NCBI RefSeq assembly: GCF_009936235.1
Contig: NZ_AP022314.1
Span: forward strand, 124,001 to 188,000
DNA from: Mycobacterium xenopi
GTDB taxonomy: Bacteria; Actinomycetota; Actinomycetes; Mycobacteriales; Mycobacteriaceae
Length of the DNA: 64,000 nucleotides
Direction: 5' to 3'
Position 1 is the stretch's first letter. Each line of letters opens with the position of its first letter. A program made the translations under genes and the position numbers. Positions 50,086 to 59,249 of the stretch are shown piece by piece. The notes under the pieces were generated by a model. It searched no databases, was not told the DNA's origin, and was given only the letters and a program-made list of their open reading frames with translations.

Positions 50086-51175
50086 CGACCGCGAACAGCG
50101 TTCGTAGGCTGGCGAGAGATTCCGTTTCCCGCTCTGGAAGATCGTCGCGGGTCATCGTTGCGCGAAGCAGTTCGATTGTCCTGGCGGCGGTCAATCGACC
50201 GGATGTGTAGCCCTCTACACATGCGGCGGCGAACCCTGGTGAAAGATAAGGGCATTTCGGTTCGTCGTCCCAGGATAGTTCCAGCCGAACGTAATCCCCG
50301 TGGCGGGGTTCATGGTCCAGTAGAGACTGAAACACCTCATATGAAATGAGGTCCAGGTTCTTTAACTGACCGACCGCCGCCTTCCAGCTCAGCCGAAACT
50401 GTGCTCCGACAGCGAGTGCACGGTCACGGGTGCTCCATTCGCTGTGTTCGTTCCAGACCTTTACCACTCCTGCACGAGGAGCGAGGAAGTGGATGGCGAA
50501 TGACATGATCATCTTCTCGTGATCATCACCTGGTGACCCGTCATAGGCGTCGCCACACAGCCAGTGCCCGAGTTCATGCGCGAGGGTCATACGCCGTCGA
50601 CCAGAGCGAACGTGCCCGTTGACAACGGCAACCGCCACGCCGTGGCTGACCTCAACGCACCCACCGTCAGGTCCGTTCTCGCCCAGCGACGCCGCATAGG
50701 TGTACAGCCCCAATCGTTCGCACACGTGCGCGAGGTGGTGTACGGGCTCATTGCCGATATCGAGCTGGTCTCGGACGTGCCTCGCCAATTGCTCGGCATC
50801 CTGGTGAGTGTGCGGGGTACGTGCCTCCTGGTCCCGCTTGACGGGATGAAGCAGGCCCATGTCGAGCAGCGTCCGCGTATCGCTGGCGAACAACTCGATC
50901 TCGTCGTCGAGGGCCCGCGAGGTCTCATCGGGTCGGGCGCTGTCTGACCGGCGGCTGACCACTGCTGGCAGCGGCTCGTTGACGAAGAAGGCGAGCGGAC
51001 GCCTCAGCGCCTCTGCGATGGCGACCATCTCGGTCATGGCGAGTTTGCGTTCGCCCTTCTCGGCACGAACCAGCGCCGTGCGCTCCATGTCGACCAGCTC
51101 AGCGAGTTTGCTCTGAGGGATGCCCGCGTCTTCTCGCGCTCGGGCAACACGGTGTCCAAGCGTTACGTGGTCCAT
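50075..51175 (-). CDS. XRE-family regulator fused to ImmA/IrrE metalloprotease
   Basis: This 366-residue protein has an N-terminal XRE helix-turn-helix (residues about 5-60) and a zinc protease domain with HELGH at residues 200-204. ImmA/IrrE proteins cleave repressors or antitoxins in response to stress. I chose the ATG inside a palindrome at 51173-51195; an upstream start would add 36 unconserved residues. No ribosome site precedes it, so a leaderless transcript is possible. It lies between a SIR2-domain gene (147 bp upstream) and the PIN gene, all on the minus strand. It may be the switch that controls both. Confidence 0.85.
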   Translation of the reverse strand: MDHVTLGHRVARAREDAGIPQSKLAELVDMERTALVRAEKGERKLAMTEMVAIAEALRRPLAFFVNEPLPAVVSRRSDSARPDETSRALDDEIELFASDTRTLLDMGLLHPVKRDQEARTPHTHQDAEQLARHVRDQLDIGNEPVHHLAHVCERLGLYTYAASLGENGPDGGCVEVSHGVAVAVVNGHVRSGRRRMTLAHELGHWLCGDAYDGSPGDDHEKMIMSFAIHFLAPRAGVVKVWNEHSEWSTRDRALAVGAQFRLSWKAAVGQLKNLDLISYEVFQSLLDHEPRHGDYVRLELSWDDEPKCPYLSPGFAAACVEGYTSGRLTAARTIELLRATMTRDDLPERETESLASLRTLFAVGGD

Positions 51176-51195
51176 GTGTGCGATTTTCACACATG
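51173..51195 (-). promoter_or_regulatory. Palindrome over the XRE-ImmA start, likely operator
   Basis: CATGTGTG (51173-51180), a 7-base spacer and CACACATG (51188-51195) form perfect 8-bp arms. The first arm contains the start codon on the minus strand. XRE regulators commonly bind such repeats at their own promoters, so autorepression is likely. Confidence 0.6.
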
Positions 51196-51322
51196 AAGGT
51201 CGGAGTGTCGATACCGGGCCCTCTACCTGCGGAATTACGCGGCTGTAGTTCCCAGCCCAACGACACCACTGCCGCAGAACCATGGGAGATGGTCACGGTC
51301 TCCGGAGCCGGCGAGATCGGAC

Positions 51323-52912
51323 TCACGCAGCGGTCCAGTCCGCCTTGGGACCGTACTTGAGTAGGTCGTAGATGCACACCGCCTTCGTGAACTGTGAGGT
51401 CATTTTGCCGTCCTCGTCGGTGTATTCATTCTCACATTCGATTAGGAAGTTCTTGAGCACCCGAGGCTCTATTGCGGTGTGCGCGAACGCCCCGAAGTGT
51501 GCCAGCACCTCATCGGTCGTGCAGTACTGGATCATCCCCTTGAGCGACTTATGTGTCTGCGCAAGAGTTTTCGCCTTGCGCATAATGCTGGTGCTGGGCC
51601 GCAGGTTGCTGGTGTCCTGAATGCGTTTCAGCAACTTTGGTGAGATGTCCTGGTCGTCCTTGATGTGCCCGCTGGTGTCGAGATACCCCGCCGCCCTCAG
51701 ATACTTGTACATCGGGAAATTGCCGGCACGACTCATCATCTCGGGCAGCGTCATCTTCACCACGAAGTCAGAATCGAATTCCGCTGTCTCGTGCAGCACG
51801 TCGTGGCAGAGATCCTGGCGGGCGACCATCTTGTATCCACGCTTCTGAACCGCGGCAATAACTCCCACTCCGACGACGAACTCTGCATCGTCGTCAACAA
51901 CTGCGTCGAGGTCGGTCACGTGCAGGAGCCTGTCCTGAGCCTCACTGTCGAGTACGAGCTTGTACAGTTTCTCCTTGATCTGGCGCAGGGTCCGCCTCGG
52001 AATCTTCTGATCGAGAGCGGCTAGGACATCGAAGATCGCCTGGAAGTCGGGCACGGTGATCGCGCGAACGGGCACGTTGTGGGCATTGGCACCAATAACC
52101 GTCGGCACCATCGAATGCTGGCTACCTTCCTGCCAGTTCACGAACAGCAACCGATCCTGCAACCGCGACATGTGCTCGTCGGTGAGACAACTGGCAAGAC
52201 TTCCAAGGATCGACTGGACGTTGCTGTCGGTCATGCTGTAGCCGATGAAGATCACCGGATGCTCGGCGAAGAACGTCAGGAGCTTCGCCGCGAGGTAGGC
52301 GTTGCGGTCGCGAAACACTGCGTAGTCGGACTCTGTGATGACTAAACTGTTCGGGTCGTCCAGACTGCCGTGGATCTTGTAAATCTCGGCGATTCCAGTC
52401 GGATCGGAGAAGACAAGCTCATCCTGCCCGACGAACACACGATAGTCGGGGAAGACCGTCTCAAGGAACGGGTCGTAGTTCGTCGTGATGATCGCGTCGA
52501 CCTTGGCGTTACGCAGTGCATCGACCTCTGACCTCAGCGCTCTGGGAATCGAACTCTTTAAACCTATGTCCTTCAGAACCTCGGCGACATAGATCTTGAG
52601 CGCGCTGTCGGGTCGAATCAGCTTGTCGGAGTGCTTATTCCGCAGCGGCTTCTCCTTGGCAGTCCACAGCCTGTCCTTGAGCGGCTCCACGAGTAGCTCG
52701 GCAATCTTCGGCAGGTCTTCGCTGGCGGTCGACCTGTAGTAACTGAACTCACGGTCGGTCATGCCTGCCAGCATTTCCAGCAGTGACTGCCAGTCCGGCA
52801 TGTTGAGATATCGCCGCGAAACCCCCGACCCAGCGAACAGGATCGGCGCAGCGGCGAAGCGCGCGAGATGCGCAGCAAGGTCGCTGCGGAACTTGTCATC
52901 GAACCCTGCCAC
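51323..52912 (-). CDS. SIR2-domain protein, probable NAD-depleting defence effector
   Basis: This 529-residue protein has a SIR2-like N-terminal domain: FAGSG at residues 26-30, TTNYD at 143-147, the catalytic KIHGS (His181) and IGYSMTDSN at 224-231. The C-terminal 240 residues match nothing I recognise. SIR2 domains of this branch act as NADases in several anti-phage systems that kill or stall infected cells. The gene lies upstream of an XRE-ImmA and PIN pair on the same strand in a mobile element, a typical place for defence genes. What it senses is unknown. No membrane segment is seen. Confidence 0.82.
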   Translation of the reverse strand: MAGFDDKFRSDLAAHLARFAAAPILFAGSGVSRRYLNMPDWQSLLEMLAGMTDREFSYYRSTASEDLPKIAELLVEPLKDRLWTAKEKPLRNKHSDKLIRPDSALKIYVAEVLKDIGLKSSIPRALRSEVDALRNAKVDAIITTNYDPFLETVFPDYRVFVGQDELVFSDPTGIAEIYKIHGSLDDPNSLVITESDYAVFRDRNAYLAAKLLTFFAEHPVIFIGYSMTDSNVQSILGSLASCLTDEHMSRLQDRLLFVNWQEGSQHSMVPTVIGANAHNVPVRAITVPDFQAIFDVLAALDQKIPRRTLRQIKEKLYKLVLDSEAQDRLLHVTDLDAVVDDDAEFVVGVGVIAAVQKRGYKMVARQDLCHDVLHETAEFDSDFVVKMTLPEMMSRAGNFPMYKYLRAAGYLDTSGHIKDDQDISPKLLKRIQDTSNLRPSTSIMRKAKTLAQTHKSLKGMIQYCTTDEVLAHFGAFAHTAIEPRVLKNFLIECENEYTDEDGKMTSQFTKAVCIYDLLKYGPKADWTAA

Positions 52913-53057
52913 TGATCACCTTCCGATTGACGGCAACGTCAACCGGCAGAGTATCGCGGCCGTTGCTGTTAACTGGGCTAAATAGGTGTAAGCGATCAGA
53001 GTCCGCATGGCTCCGCCCCCGGTCTTGACGGCAGGGGGCGACTCGACCCAAGCGGAA

Positions 53058-53270
53058 TTAGGCGCTGGTTGCCATGTGATGCTGTGCAAGATGGCTGCGC
53101 GCGTGCTTCTCGACGAACAGCGGAACGAAATCTCGAATCGGACTCGCATCAAACCGAGCGTGAGCCTTACGGACCGCAGCATCAACATCCGCCAACGTGA
53201 CCCCGGGAAACTCCTGGATCAGTCTGCGCTCAACCTCGGCCAACACCGTCTGCTCGGCAATCTCGATCAT
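53058..53270 (-). CDS. Small three-helix-bundle dimerisation-domain protein
   Basis: This 70-residue protein (MIEIAEQTVLAEVERRLI start) resembles a small mycobacterial and nocardial family annotated as a three-helix bundle dimerisation domain. It is amphipathic and has no membrane segment. I chose the internal ATG because similarity and helical content begin there; an upstream start would add 30 residues. It lies upstream of the SIR2 gene on the same strand with a 145-bp gap. Function is unknown. Confidence 0.5.
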   Translation of the reverse strand: MIEIAEQTVLAEVERRLIQEFPGVTLADVDAAVRKAHARFDASPIRDFVPLFVEKHARSHLAQHHMATSA

Positions 53271-53392
53271 CGGCCACCAGGATCCATGTCCAGTCCGATC
53301 GCCGTCAACCAACAGAACTATGAACCTCAGACGGCCGGCGAAGGTAGTCCGCTGGCACACCAGGTCACCGCAGAAGTGACACGATAATCCTC

Positions 53393-53755
53393 ATGACCGA
53401 TCCGAATGTCGCTCAGGCCGCGCTGCTGATCACCGCCATCAACGAGCAGCTTCGCGACATGACACGGAGGCTGGCGGTCGCCGAGCGTGAAGGGGCCTGC
53501 GGGCACCACCCGGCACGGGCACAAGAGATGCGCTCGGTCACCGCCGAGCTTCGCCGCGACATCGACCGGGCCCAGTTCCTCATCACGCGGCTACGCCACC
53601 GCTTCCCCGAAGTCGACGTCTACGCGCCGACTACGGCGGCGGACGGGACGGAAGGTGAGGTGCCGATCACCGAAGCCGCTCGCAGTGACAATGCCCGGAA
53701 TCGGGCACCAAACAGCTCGACGAGCAGCGACGTGCGCCGAGTCATCGCAGGCTGA
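53393..53755 (+). CDS. Hypothetical coiled-coil protein of the element
   Basis: This 120-residue protein is mostly helical and charged in its first 80 residues (NEQLRDMTRRLAVAEREG, AELRRDIDRAQFLITRLRHR), with a disordered acidic tail. I do not recognise the family. It is divergent from the small protein at 53058-53270, with 122 bp between starts. It may be a small element protein involved in transfer or regulation, but nothing shows this directly. Confidence 0.5.
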   Translation: MTDPNVAQAALLITAINEQLRDMTRRLAVAEREGACGHHPARAQEMRSVTAELRRDIDRAQFLITRLRHRFPEVDVYAPTTAADGTEGEVPITEAARSDNARNRAPNSSTSSDVRRVIAG

Positions 53756-54148
53756 ACCGCAGCACTTACTGCCCTCAATAGTGCGGCCGGCAGGTCGTCT
53801 CCCAGGGATATACCGCCCTCAGATTCGCGGCGAGAACAGCTGACGCCCAGCGTCACAGATCGACGTCGGTTTCCACTCTCCCCGACGACTCCTGATGTCG
53901 CCGCCGGACCGAGACCATCGATAAAGCACTACATCGACGACAACAACAACCGTCCCCTCGTCTTCTCTGGTCGCAGGCGACGGTGCGGGTCGTGACGGGT
54001 GATGTCAAGGCTCGAACCGTGGTTCGCCCGCACGCGGCGCTGGCGTTGACATCACCCGTCACAACTCAGCTTGGAGTTCTTGCATCCAGGAGAAGAACAG
54101 TGCCATATAGGCGCTTCGTCATGCTCGGCGGGATCGACTACTCGTGGT
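53756..54148. promoter_or_regulatory. Non-coding region with long nested inverted repeat
   Basis: A perfect 16-bp inverted repeat, TGACGGGTGATGTCAA, lies at 53993-54008 and 54046-54061, 37 bases apart. Inside the loop is a second small stem, CGAAC-CGTG-GTTCG. I see no gene in the region. It sits beyond the 3' end of the replication initiator operon. It could be a replication or transfer origin, a terminator or a regulator site. Confidence 0.5.
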
Positions 54149-54313
54149 TTACCGCAGCAACATCGCGATGTCAGCCAGCACGGTGGGGTTGGTGACGGCA
54201 ACCGATACCTGTTGGCGTTCGCACGATTCCGTGAGCCATTCGGTGAACTCTTCACGGCTGTACGATCTTTCGTCTCGGACATTCTTGGCGGTGTGGGGTT
54301 GTGGGCTAACCAT
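54149..54313 (-). CDS. Small protein overlapping the Rep stop codon
   Basis: This 54-residue product begins MVSPQPHTAKNV and includes a REEFTEWLTESCERQQ helix. Its ATG overlaps the replication initiator stop by 8 bp, which suggests coupled translation. Small genes in this place in AICEs are often excisionase-like regulators, but I see no clear DNA-binding motif. The reading is tentative. Confidence 0.4.
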   Translation of the reverse strand: MVSPQPHTAKNVRDERSYSREEFTEWLTESCERQQVSVAVTNPTVLADIAMLLR

Positions 54314-55847
54314 CGAGCACCTCGACAGGAGCGCCACGGCGGGGCTGTCTTGCCTCGCGCGCGGTATGACGCTGCTGGATGCGGCGTAGTGAGGCGCTGA
54401 TGATCAGTGTGCGTTCGCCGAGGCTCGCGTGCCCCGCGCGGTCGAATTCCCACGCGACCAGATCGTCATCGTCAACAGCGCCGCTGGAACCCCTATACGG
54501 TCTCTGATCAGGGTGTTGTGCAGTGCTCTTCGATTGTTGTTTGCGGGTCCAGGTGGCGCGCCGTTGCCGTAGGGCGGTCATGGTGGTGGAGTAGCGGCGG
54601 GACTTGGAGGTGATGTGACCGCGGAACCCGAGAGTGTGCAGCCACCGTCTGATCCCGCTGAGTCCTTTGTCGGCGAGCGCGCTGATGGTGGTCAGGATGG
54701 CACGCACATGCTCGGACACGTCCAGGTCGCCGATCGCTTCGGTGGAGAGGCGTCGTGCGCTGATTCCGAGGTCGGCCAGGGACTTGGTGACGTACTTGGC
54801 GAGATAGCGCGCCACCCGCCTCCCTGACAGTGACCCGGCGATACCTGAATTCTGCTCAGCCGAACCCGTTTTCTCGGGAGCCGAGGATGCGGTGAGGGGT
54901 TGGGTGTCGATCTGCGTACCGAACCTGATCCTCCGCACGGCGCTGTCGGTGGTGGGATCGGTCAGGGCGAGCGTCACGGTGCGGGCCGCGTGCTCGATGA
55001 TGGCGGCAAGTTTGGTTGCACTGGTGGGTGATTCCCAATCGGTCTGATCCGGGTCGTCACCGTTCTCGTGCGGATCGAGGCGGATCAGGGCGTGGATGTG
55101 CGGGATGGCGCGGACTTGCAGTTCAATGATTTTGATGAAGCTGACCCGCACCCCGTCCGGATCCACACCTGTGGCTTTCAGTTCTTTGTGTAGGGCGCGT
55201 CGCAGGGTGATGGTGAAGCGGCGCCACAGTTCAGGTAGGTGCCAGGTGAACAGCACATGCCCGACGTAGTCGTAGCACTCGCTACAGAGCGGCTGACCGA
55301 CACGGCCTTCGCCATGATCATGGACGGTGCTGCACCACAACGGTTTTCCATGAGGGCAGCGGCGATAGCCACCGATGCGGTGATGATCCCGACACACGCC
55401 GCGCTTGCCGTCGCCACCGCGTGTGGCCGCATGAACGGCCCCGTAGCTGGGGGCGGTAAGGGTGAGGAACACTTGCGGCCGGTCGGCCACCGTGATGGGC
55501 ATGCCGTGATGCCCGCCCGCGGCGCCGGCATGGACGAGTTGCCAGGTGTCGCGAGCGTAGAGGTCCGAGCAGGAGGGGCAGATGTGGGCGCGGCGATTAT
55601 TGCACCGCGTCCACACCACCCGATCCCGCCTGTATTCATCGGCACCGACGAGTTGGATGGGGTGGGCGCAGAATCCAACTGATTCGGCTCGCCGCCACCA
55701 TGATTCGAACCCCATCGAAGATGCTCGGCGCACCATCTGCTCGACCACCTTCGCCGTGTCGACCGTGTCCGGCACCCCGGGCAGGGCGAGCTGGCCCAGG
55801 TAATCAACGCTGTTCACTGTTGCCCTCACCCGAAGTGTGGCCGGCAT
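54306..55847 (-). CDS. AICE replication initiator (RepSA-like, HUH)
   Basis: This protein of up to 513 residues nicks the element origin to start rolling-circle replication after excision. It has Cys pairs (CPSC near 90, CSEC near 188), an HUH pair in IPHIHALIRL (His250, His252) and YLAKYVTKS with candidate nicking tyrosines 348 and 352. The start overlaps the end of the FtsK-like gene by 44 bp; later GTG starts near residues 8 and 11 would shorten this overlap. It works with the neighbouring translocase and integrase. Confidence 0.85.
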   Translation of the reverse strand: MPATLRVRATVNSVDYLGQLALPGVPDTVDTAKVVEQMVRRASSMGFESWWRRAESVGFCAHPIQLVGADEYRRDRVVWTRCNNRRAHICPSCSDLYARDTWQLVHAGAAGGHHGMPITVADRPQVFLTLTAPSYGAVHAATRGGDGKRGVCRDHHRIGGYRRCPHGKPLWCSTVHDHGEGRVGQPLCSECYDYVGHVLFTWHLPELWRRFTITLRRALHKELKATGVDPDGVRVSFIKIIELQVRAIPHIHALIRLDPHENGDDPDQTDWESPTSATKLAAIIEHAARTVTLALTDPTTDSAVRRIRFGTQIDTQPLTASSAPEKTGSAEQNSGIAGSLSGRRVARYLAKYVTKSLADLGISARRLSTEAIGDLDVSEHVRAILTTISALADKGLSGIRRWLHTLGFRGHITSKSRRYSTTMTALRQRRATWTRKQQSKSTAQHPDQRPYRGSSGAVDDDDLVAWEFDRAGHASLGERTLIISASLRRIQQRHTAREARQPRRGAPVEVLDG

Positions 55848-57258
55848 CGGTGGCGCGTGGCCGGCGGGTGCTGCTTGCTCGGCTGGTGGGGCGGCGGAAG
55901 CGGCGCGCGAGGGTGGTGATGTCGTGGTCGGTGACGTGGAAGGCCCGCACCCGCTGCGGCTGAGCGGTGCCGTCGATCAGCATGTACCCGACACCCGGGG
56001 CGGTGTCGGGGATCCGGTCGCATTCCGCCCCGGCGTCACGGGCTCCTTGCCCGAGGACCATGGTGGTTTGGGTGGCTTCGGTCAGCCGCAACCCGATCCG
56101 CACGGTGAACAGCTGCCGCACCGGCAGGGTGTCTTTGGCCGGGTCTTGCACCGCGGCCACCACACTGATCCCCACTGCGCGGCCTTGGGAGAGCAGCAGG
56201 CCGAGGAGTTGTTCAATTTCGGTGCGGACCTTGCGGTCGGTCACATACGCAGTCAACGCGGCGATCTCATCGATCACCACTACAAACAACGGCTCAGCCG
56301 ATGTCGGGGTGTGTAGCCGGGTGTGGCCACGCAGCCGGTTGGCCCGTGCGTGCATCACCGTCACGAGTTGGCGGAGGAGTTCCAGGGTGGTGTCGGTGGC
56401 GTCGTGGGTGAACACCGTGAACATCGGTGCCCCGGCGCCCAGTTCCATGCCGCCTTTGGGATCGATGACACACAACCGCACCAGCCCGGTTTTCACCGCT
56501 GGGGCGATCCCGGCAATCAGCGACCACAACACCGAGCCTTTCCCGGCGCCGGTGGCTCCCGCGATCAGCACATGATGGCCGAGCAGCGGTAGCTGCCAGC
56601 TGTGGCGGGTTTCGGTGATCCCCACCGGCACGGCCCCCAGATCCACCGGGGTCACCGCGGTGGGTATCGGCAGACCAATGGGTTCGGCGAGCACATCCCC
56701 GCGCATCAACGTGATCTTCAGTTCGCCGGGGGCGGTCGCGCGGATGGTGATCCGGTCGGCGCGCCACGCGGCGGCCAACGCATCGGATTGCTTGTGCCAG
56801 TCGGCCGTCGATTGGCCGGTGACGATCCGCACCGCCAACACATCGGTGGTTCTGCCGATGCGCACGTAGCGCAGTGTGGGTGTGAGGGTGCGTTCGCCGA
56901 GGCGGGCGGCCAGGCCGTGCAGGGTGCATGTCGATTCCCAGCTGCGGGTGTAGCGCGACCAGGTCAGCCACCGTCGGCGTACCGGTTCGGTCACCCAGCC
57001 GCGAAACGAGCCTCGATCGAGCCACGCCCAGCCTGCATACGCGACGCTCGGTGCGAGCGCGCAGACTAGGCCCGCACGCGGGCCATGGGTGATGCCGAGT
57101 GCGAGGCTGGCGATGATGGGGAGGCTGATGGCCGGGAACAGCGCCGCCCACCACAGCAGATATCCGGCCGCGGTGAACAGAGACATGACCAGATCCCCGA
57201 ACCAGTCATCATCATTATTCTGCTCAGTGTTGTTGGTGTTCCTATTGTTTAATGCCAT
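55804..57258 (-). CDS. FtsK/SpoIIIE-type DNA translocase (TraSA-like)
   Basis: This 484-residue protein has two N-terminal membrane helices (about 25-80), Walker A GATGAGKGS at residues 234-242 and Walker B VVVIDEIAAL. The family forms a hexameric ATPase pump; in AICEs it moves double-stranded DNA from donor to recipient through the envelope. It is followed with overlap by the replication initiator and preceded by the SCO3933-like gene after 94 bp, a standard AICE order. Confidence 0.9.
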   Translation of the reverse strand: MALNNRNTNNTEQNNDDDWFGDLVMSLFTAAGYLLWWAALFPAISLPIIASLALGITHGPRAGLVCALAPSVAYAGWAWLDRGSFRGWVTEPVRRRWLTWSRYTRSWESTCTLHGLAARLGERTLTPTLRYVRIGRTTDVLAVRIVTGQSTADWHKQSDALAAAWRADRITIRATAPGELKITLMRGDVLAEPIGLPIPTAVTPVDLGAVPVGITETRHSWQLPLLGHHVLIAGATGAGKGSVLWSLIAGIAPAVKTGLVRLCVIDPKGGMELGAGAPMFTVFTHDATDTTLELLRQLVTVMHARANRLRGHTRLHTPTSAEPLFVVVIDEIAALTAYVTDRKVRTEIEQLLGLLLSQGRAVGISVVAAVQDPAKDTLPVRQLFTVRIGLRLTEATQTTMVLGQGARDAGAECDRIPDTAPGVGYMLIDGTAQPQRVRAFHVTDHDITTLARRFRRPTSRASSTRRPRATDAGHTSGEGNSEQR

Positions 57259-57352
57259 GTCAGGTGCCCTTCGTGAGCGAAATGGTCGGCAGGAGTTCCC
57301 CGGGGGTGGGGCGCGACGATCTGCTCAACGCGCGCCCCAACCCGCTCAGCGG

Positions 57353-57697
57353 TTATTTCTGCGGACGGGCCTGCTCACTCGACCCAGCACCGTTCGGGGT
57401 GGTGGGGCTGATCGCGTCGGCTCGGAACGCCACACCACTGCGATCGCCTTGTGCCCATGGGATGGCCACCAACCCCGACACTGAGACTGGTTGCGTGACT
57501 GTCACTTTCGGGTCACCTGCGACGGTGACGTTGAGGACTTCACCGCCGGTGTCATCCAACGCCAGCACCTGGGTGGCAAACAGCGGCACCCCGGTGGCGG
57601 TGTCGACTTTCGGGCTGCCGGTCTCGAAGTTCAGCCTTGGCTCAGCCGCACGGGTGACGATGAACCGGGTTCCTGACGTATCGATTCTCAAACGCAT
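57353..57697 (-). CDS. SCO3933-family regulatory protein
   Basis: This 114-residue protein begins MRLRIDTSGTRFIVTRAAEPRL and contains PKVDTATGVPLFATQV. It matches the SCO3933-type regulatory family that is linked to FtsK-like genes in AICEs. I chose this ATG because an AGGA site precedes it and similarity starts there; an upstream start would add 43 residues. The function is not established beyond its conserved position in transfer operons. Confidence 0.75.
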   Translation of the reverse strand: MRLRIDTSGTRFIVTRAAEPRLNFETGSPKVDTATGVPLFATQVLALDDTGGEVLNVTVAGDPKVTVTQPVSVSGLVAIPWAQGDRSGVAFRADAISPTTPNGAGSSEQARPQK

Positions 57698-57937
57698 TGT
57701 CCTACTGGTCCTTTCATGATCTGCTTGCACCCGTTTCGAATGCTGGGCACAGTTCACGTGGACACCGGGGACGTAGCGAGGGACATTTACAGGCATTGCC
57801 GACACGGCCTCGGACGTTTCAGACACGACCGAGACACACCAGCGGACGTCGCACGGGCATTACCGTCACGGAGTGGCGACGGACCCATGGCAAACTAGGA
57901 ACCACGCGTAGAGGATGGACAGAATCGACACGGGAAG

Positions 57938-58753
57938 ATGTGCGCTGACACGATGGACGATCACGACGATGCTGAGGCCGTGACGATCCCCAACGAGCGC
58001 CTCGCACAGCGGCTACGGGCCAAGGGCCTATCCCACGCACGGTTCGCCACTGCCGTGGGTGTGGATATCAAGACAGTGCGACGCTGGCTGGCCGACAGTG
58101 ACTACAAGGTCCGAGAACACAACGCCCACCGGGCCGCCGATGTGCTCGACTGCACCCCGTACGACCTGTGGCCCAACCAATACCCGCCCTCCACTGCGCA
58201 CCCACTGGCGACAACGTCATCGGGTGGGCCGTTCACCGCGACGCTGTATGCCAGCCGCACCCAGCTACCGATCACCGCATGGCAGCAGCATTTCGCCGAC
58301 GCCACCACCAGCATCGACATCCTCGTCCTGGCCGCCACGTTCCTCTTCGACACCCTCGACGGATTCCTCGACACCCTCCTCGGCGCCGCCGCCCGCGGCG
58401 TTGCAGTGCGATTTCTCGTTGGTAACCCCGACACCGCCACCACGATCCTGCGCGGTCAAGACGAGGGGATCGGTGAAGCCGTCATCGCCCGATGCCGCAC
58501 CTCCGTCGAACTGCTCACCCCCCACGCCGGCACCCCAGGACTGAACATCCGCACCCACGACACCACGCTCTACACGTCGATCTTCCGCGTCGACGATGCG
58601 ATGATCGTCAACTTCCACATCTACGGCTCACCCGGACGCAACAACCCCGTCCTCGTGCTATCGCGCCACCACGAACCCCGCCTCTGGGCCACCCTCGAAC
58701 AGGCCTTCACCCAGGTATGGGACAACGCCACACCCCTGACCGCGAAAGGCTGA
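57938..58753 (+). CDS. XRE-family transcriptional regulator with phospholipase-D-like C-terminal region
   Basis: This 271-residue protein has an N-terminal helix-turn-helix (LAQRLRAKGLSHARFATAVG, then a recognition helix near VDIKTVRRWL). A C-terminal domain of about 160 residues follows that is typical of AICE regulators and has an RFLVGNP block. An alternative ATG lies 15 bp downstream. It is divergent from the SCO3933-like gene, with 240 bp for two promoters, and 8 bp upstream of the Nudix gene. It likely controls replication and transfer. The ligand sensed is unknown. Confidence 0.75.
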   Translation: MCADTMDDHDDAEAVTIPNERLAQRLRAKGLSHARFATAVGVDIKTVRRWLADSDYKVREHNAHRAADVLDCTPYDLWPNQYPPSTAHPLATTSSGGPFTATLYASRTQLPITAWQQHFADATTSIDILVLAATFLFDTLDGFLDTLLGAAARGVAVRFLVGNPDTATTILRGQDEGIGEAVIARCRTSVELLTPHAGTPGLNIRTHDTTLYTSIFRVDDAMIVNFHIYGSPGRNNPVLVLSRHHEPRLWATLEQAFTQVWDNATPLTAKG

Positions 58754-58761
58754 ACCCATCG

Positions 58762-59229
58762 ATGCGCACCGACTACTACAACGACCCCAACGCCCCGCAG
58801 CCCAACAGTGTCGTCCCCTCGGCTTCGGCCATCGTCACTGACGAACAGGGACGCATCCTGCTCATCAAACGCCGCGACAACACCCTGTGGGCGCTACCCG
58901 GCGGTGGACACGACATCGGCGAAACCATCGCCGATACCGCGGTACGCGAGGTCAAAGAAGAAACCGGGCTTGACGTCGAAGTCACCGGACTGGTCGGTGT
59001 CTACACCAACCCGCAGCACGTGGTCGCGTTCTCCGATGGTGAAGTCCGCCAACAGTTCTCGCTGTCCTTCACCACCAAGGTGCTCGGCGGAACCCTGGCG
59101 ATCGACGATGAAAGCACCGAAATCGCCTGGACCCATCCCGACGACATGACCGGCCTGGACATGCACCCATCGATGCGGCTGCGCATCGACCACTACCTGC
59201 AACACCGCGACGCTCCCTACCTCGGCTGA
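58762..59229 (+). CDS. Nudix hydrolase
   Basis: This 155-residue enzyme has a complete Nudix box at residues 48-70 (G-x5-E-x7-REVKEETGL). It would cleave a nucleoside diphosphate linked to another group. Nudix genes are frequent neighbours of the XRE regulator in AICEs, where a signalling role has been proposed. It converges with the HD gene 20 bp away. Confidence 0.9.
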   Translation: MRTDYYNDPNAPQPNSVVPSASAIVTDEQGRILLIKRRDNTLWALPGGGHDIGETIADTAVREVKEETGLDVEVTGLVGVYTNPQHVVAFSDGEVRQQFSLSFTTKVLGGTLAIDDESTEIAWTHPDDMTGLDMHPSMRLRIDHYLQHRDAPYLG

Positions 59230-59249
59230 TCCGCGAGCAGTAAGGGCGG

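Noticed and set aside
55239..55682. Plus-strand open frame opposite the replication initiator
   Set aside because: It has no motif or ribosome site, and the minus strand encodes the HUH initiator.
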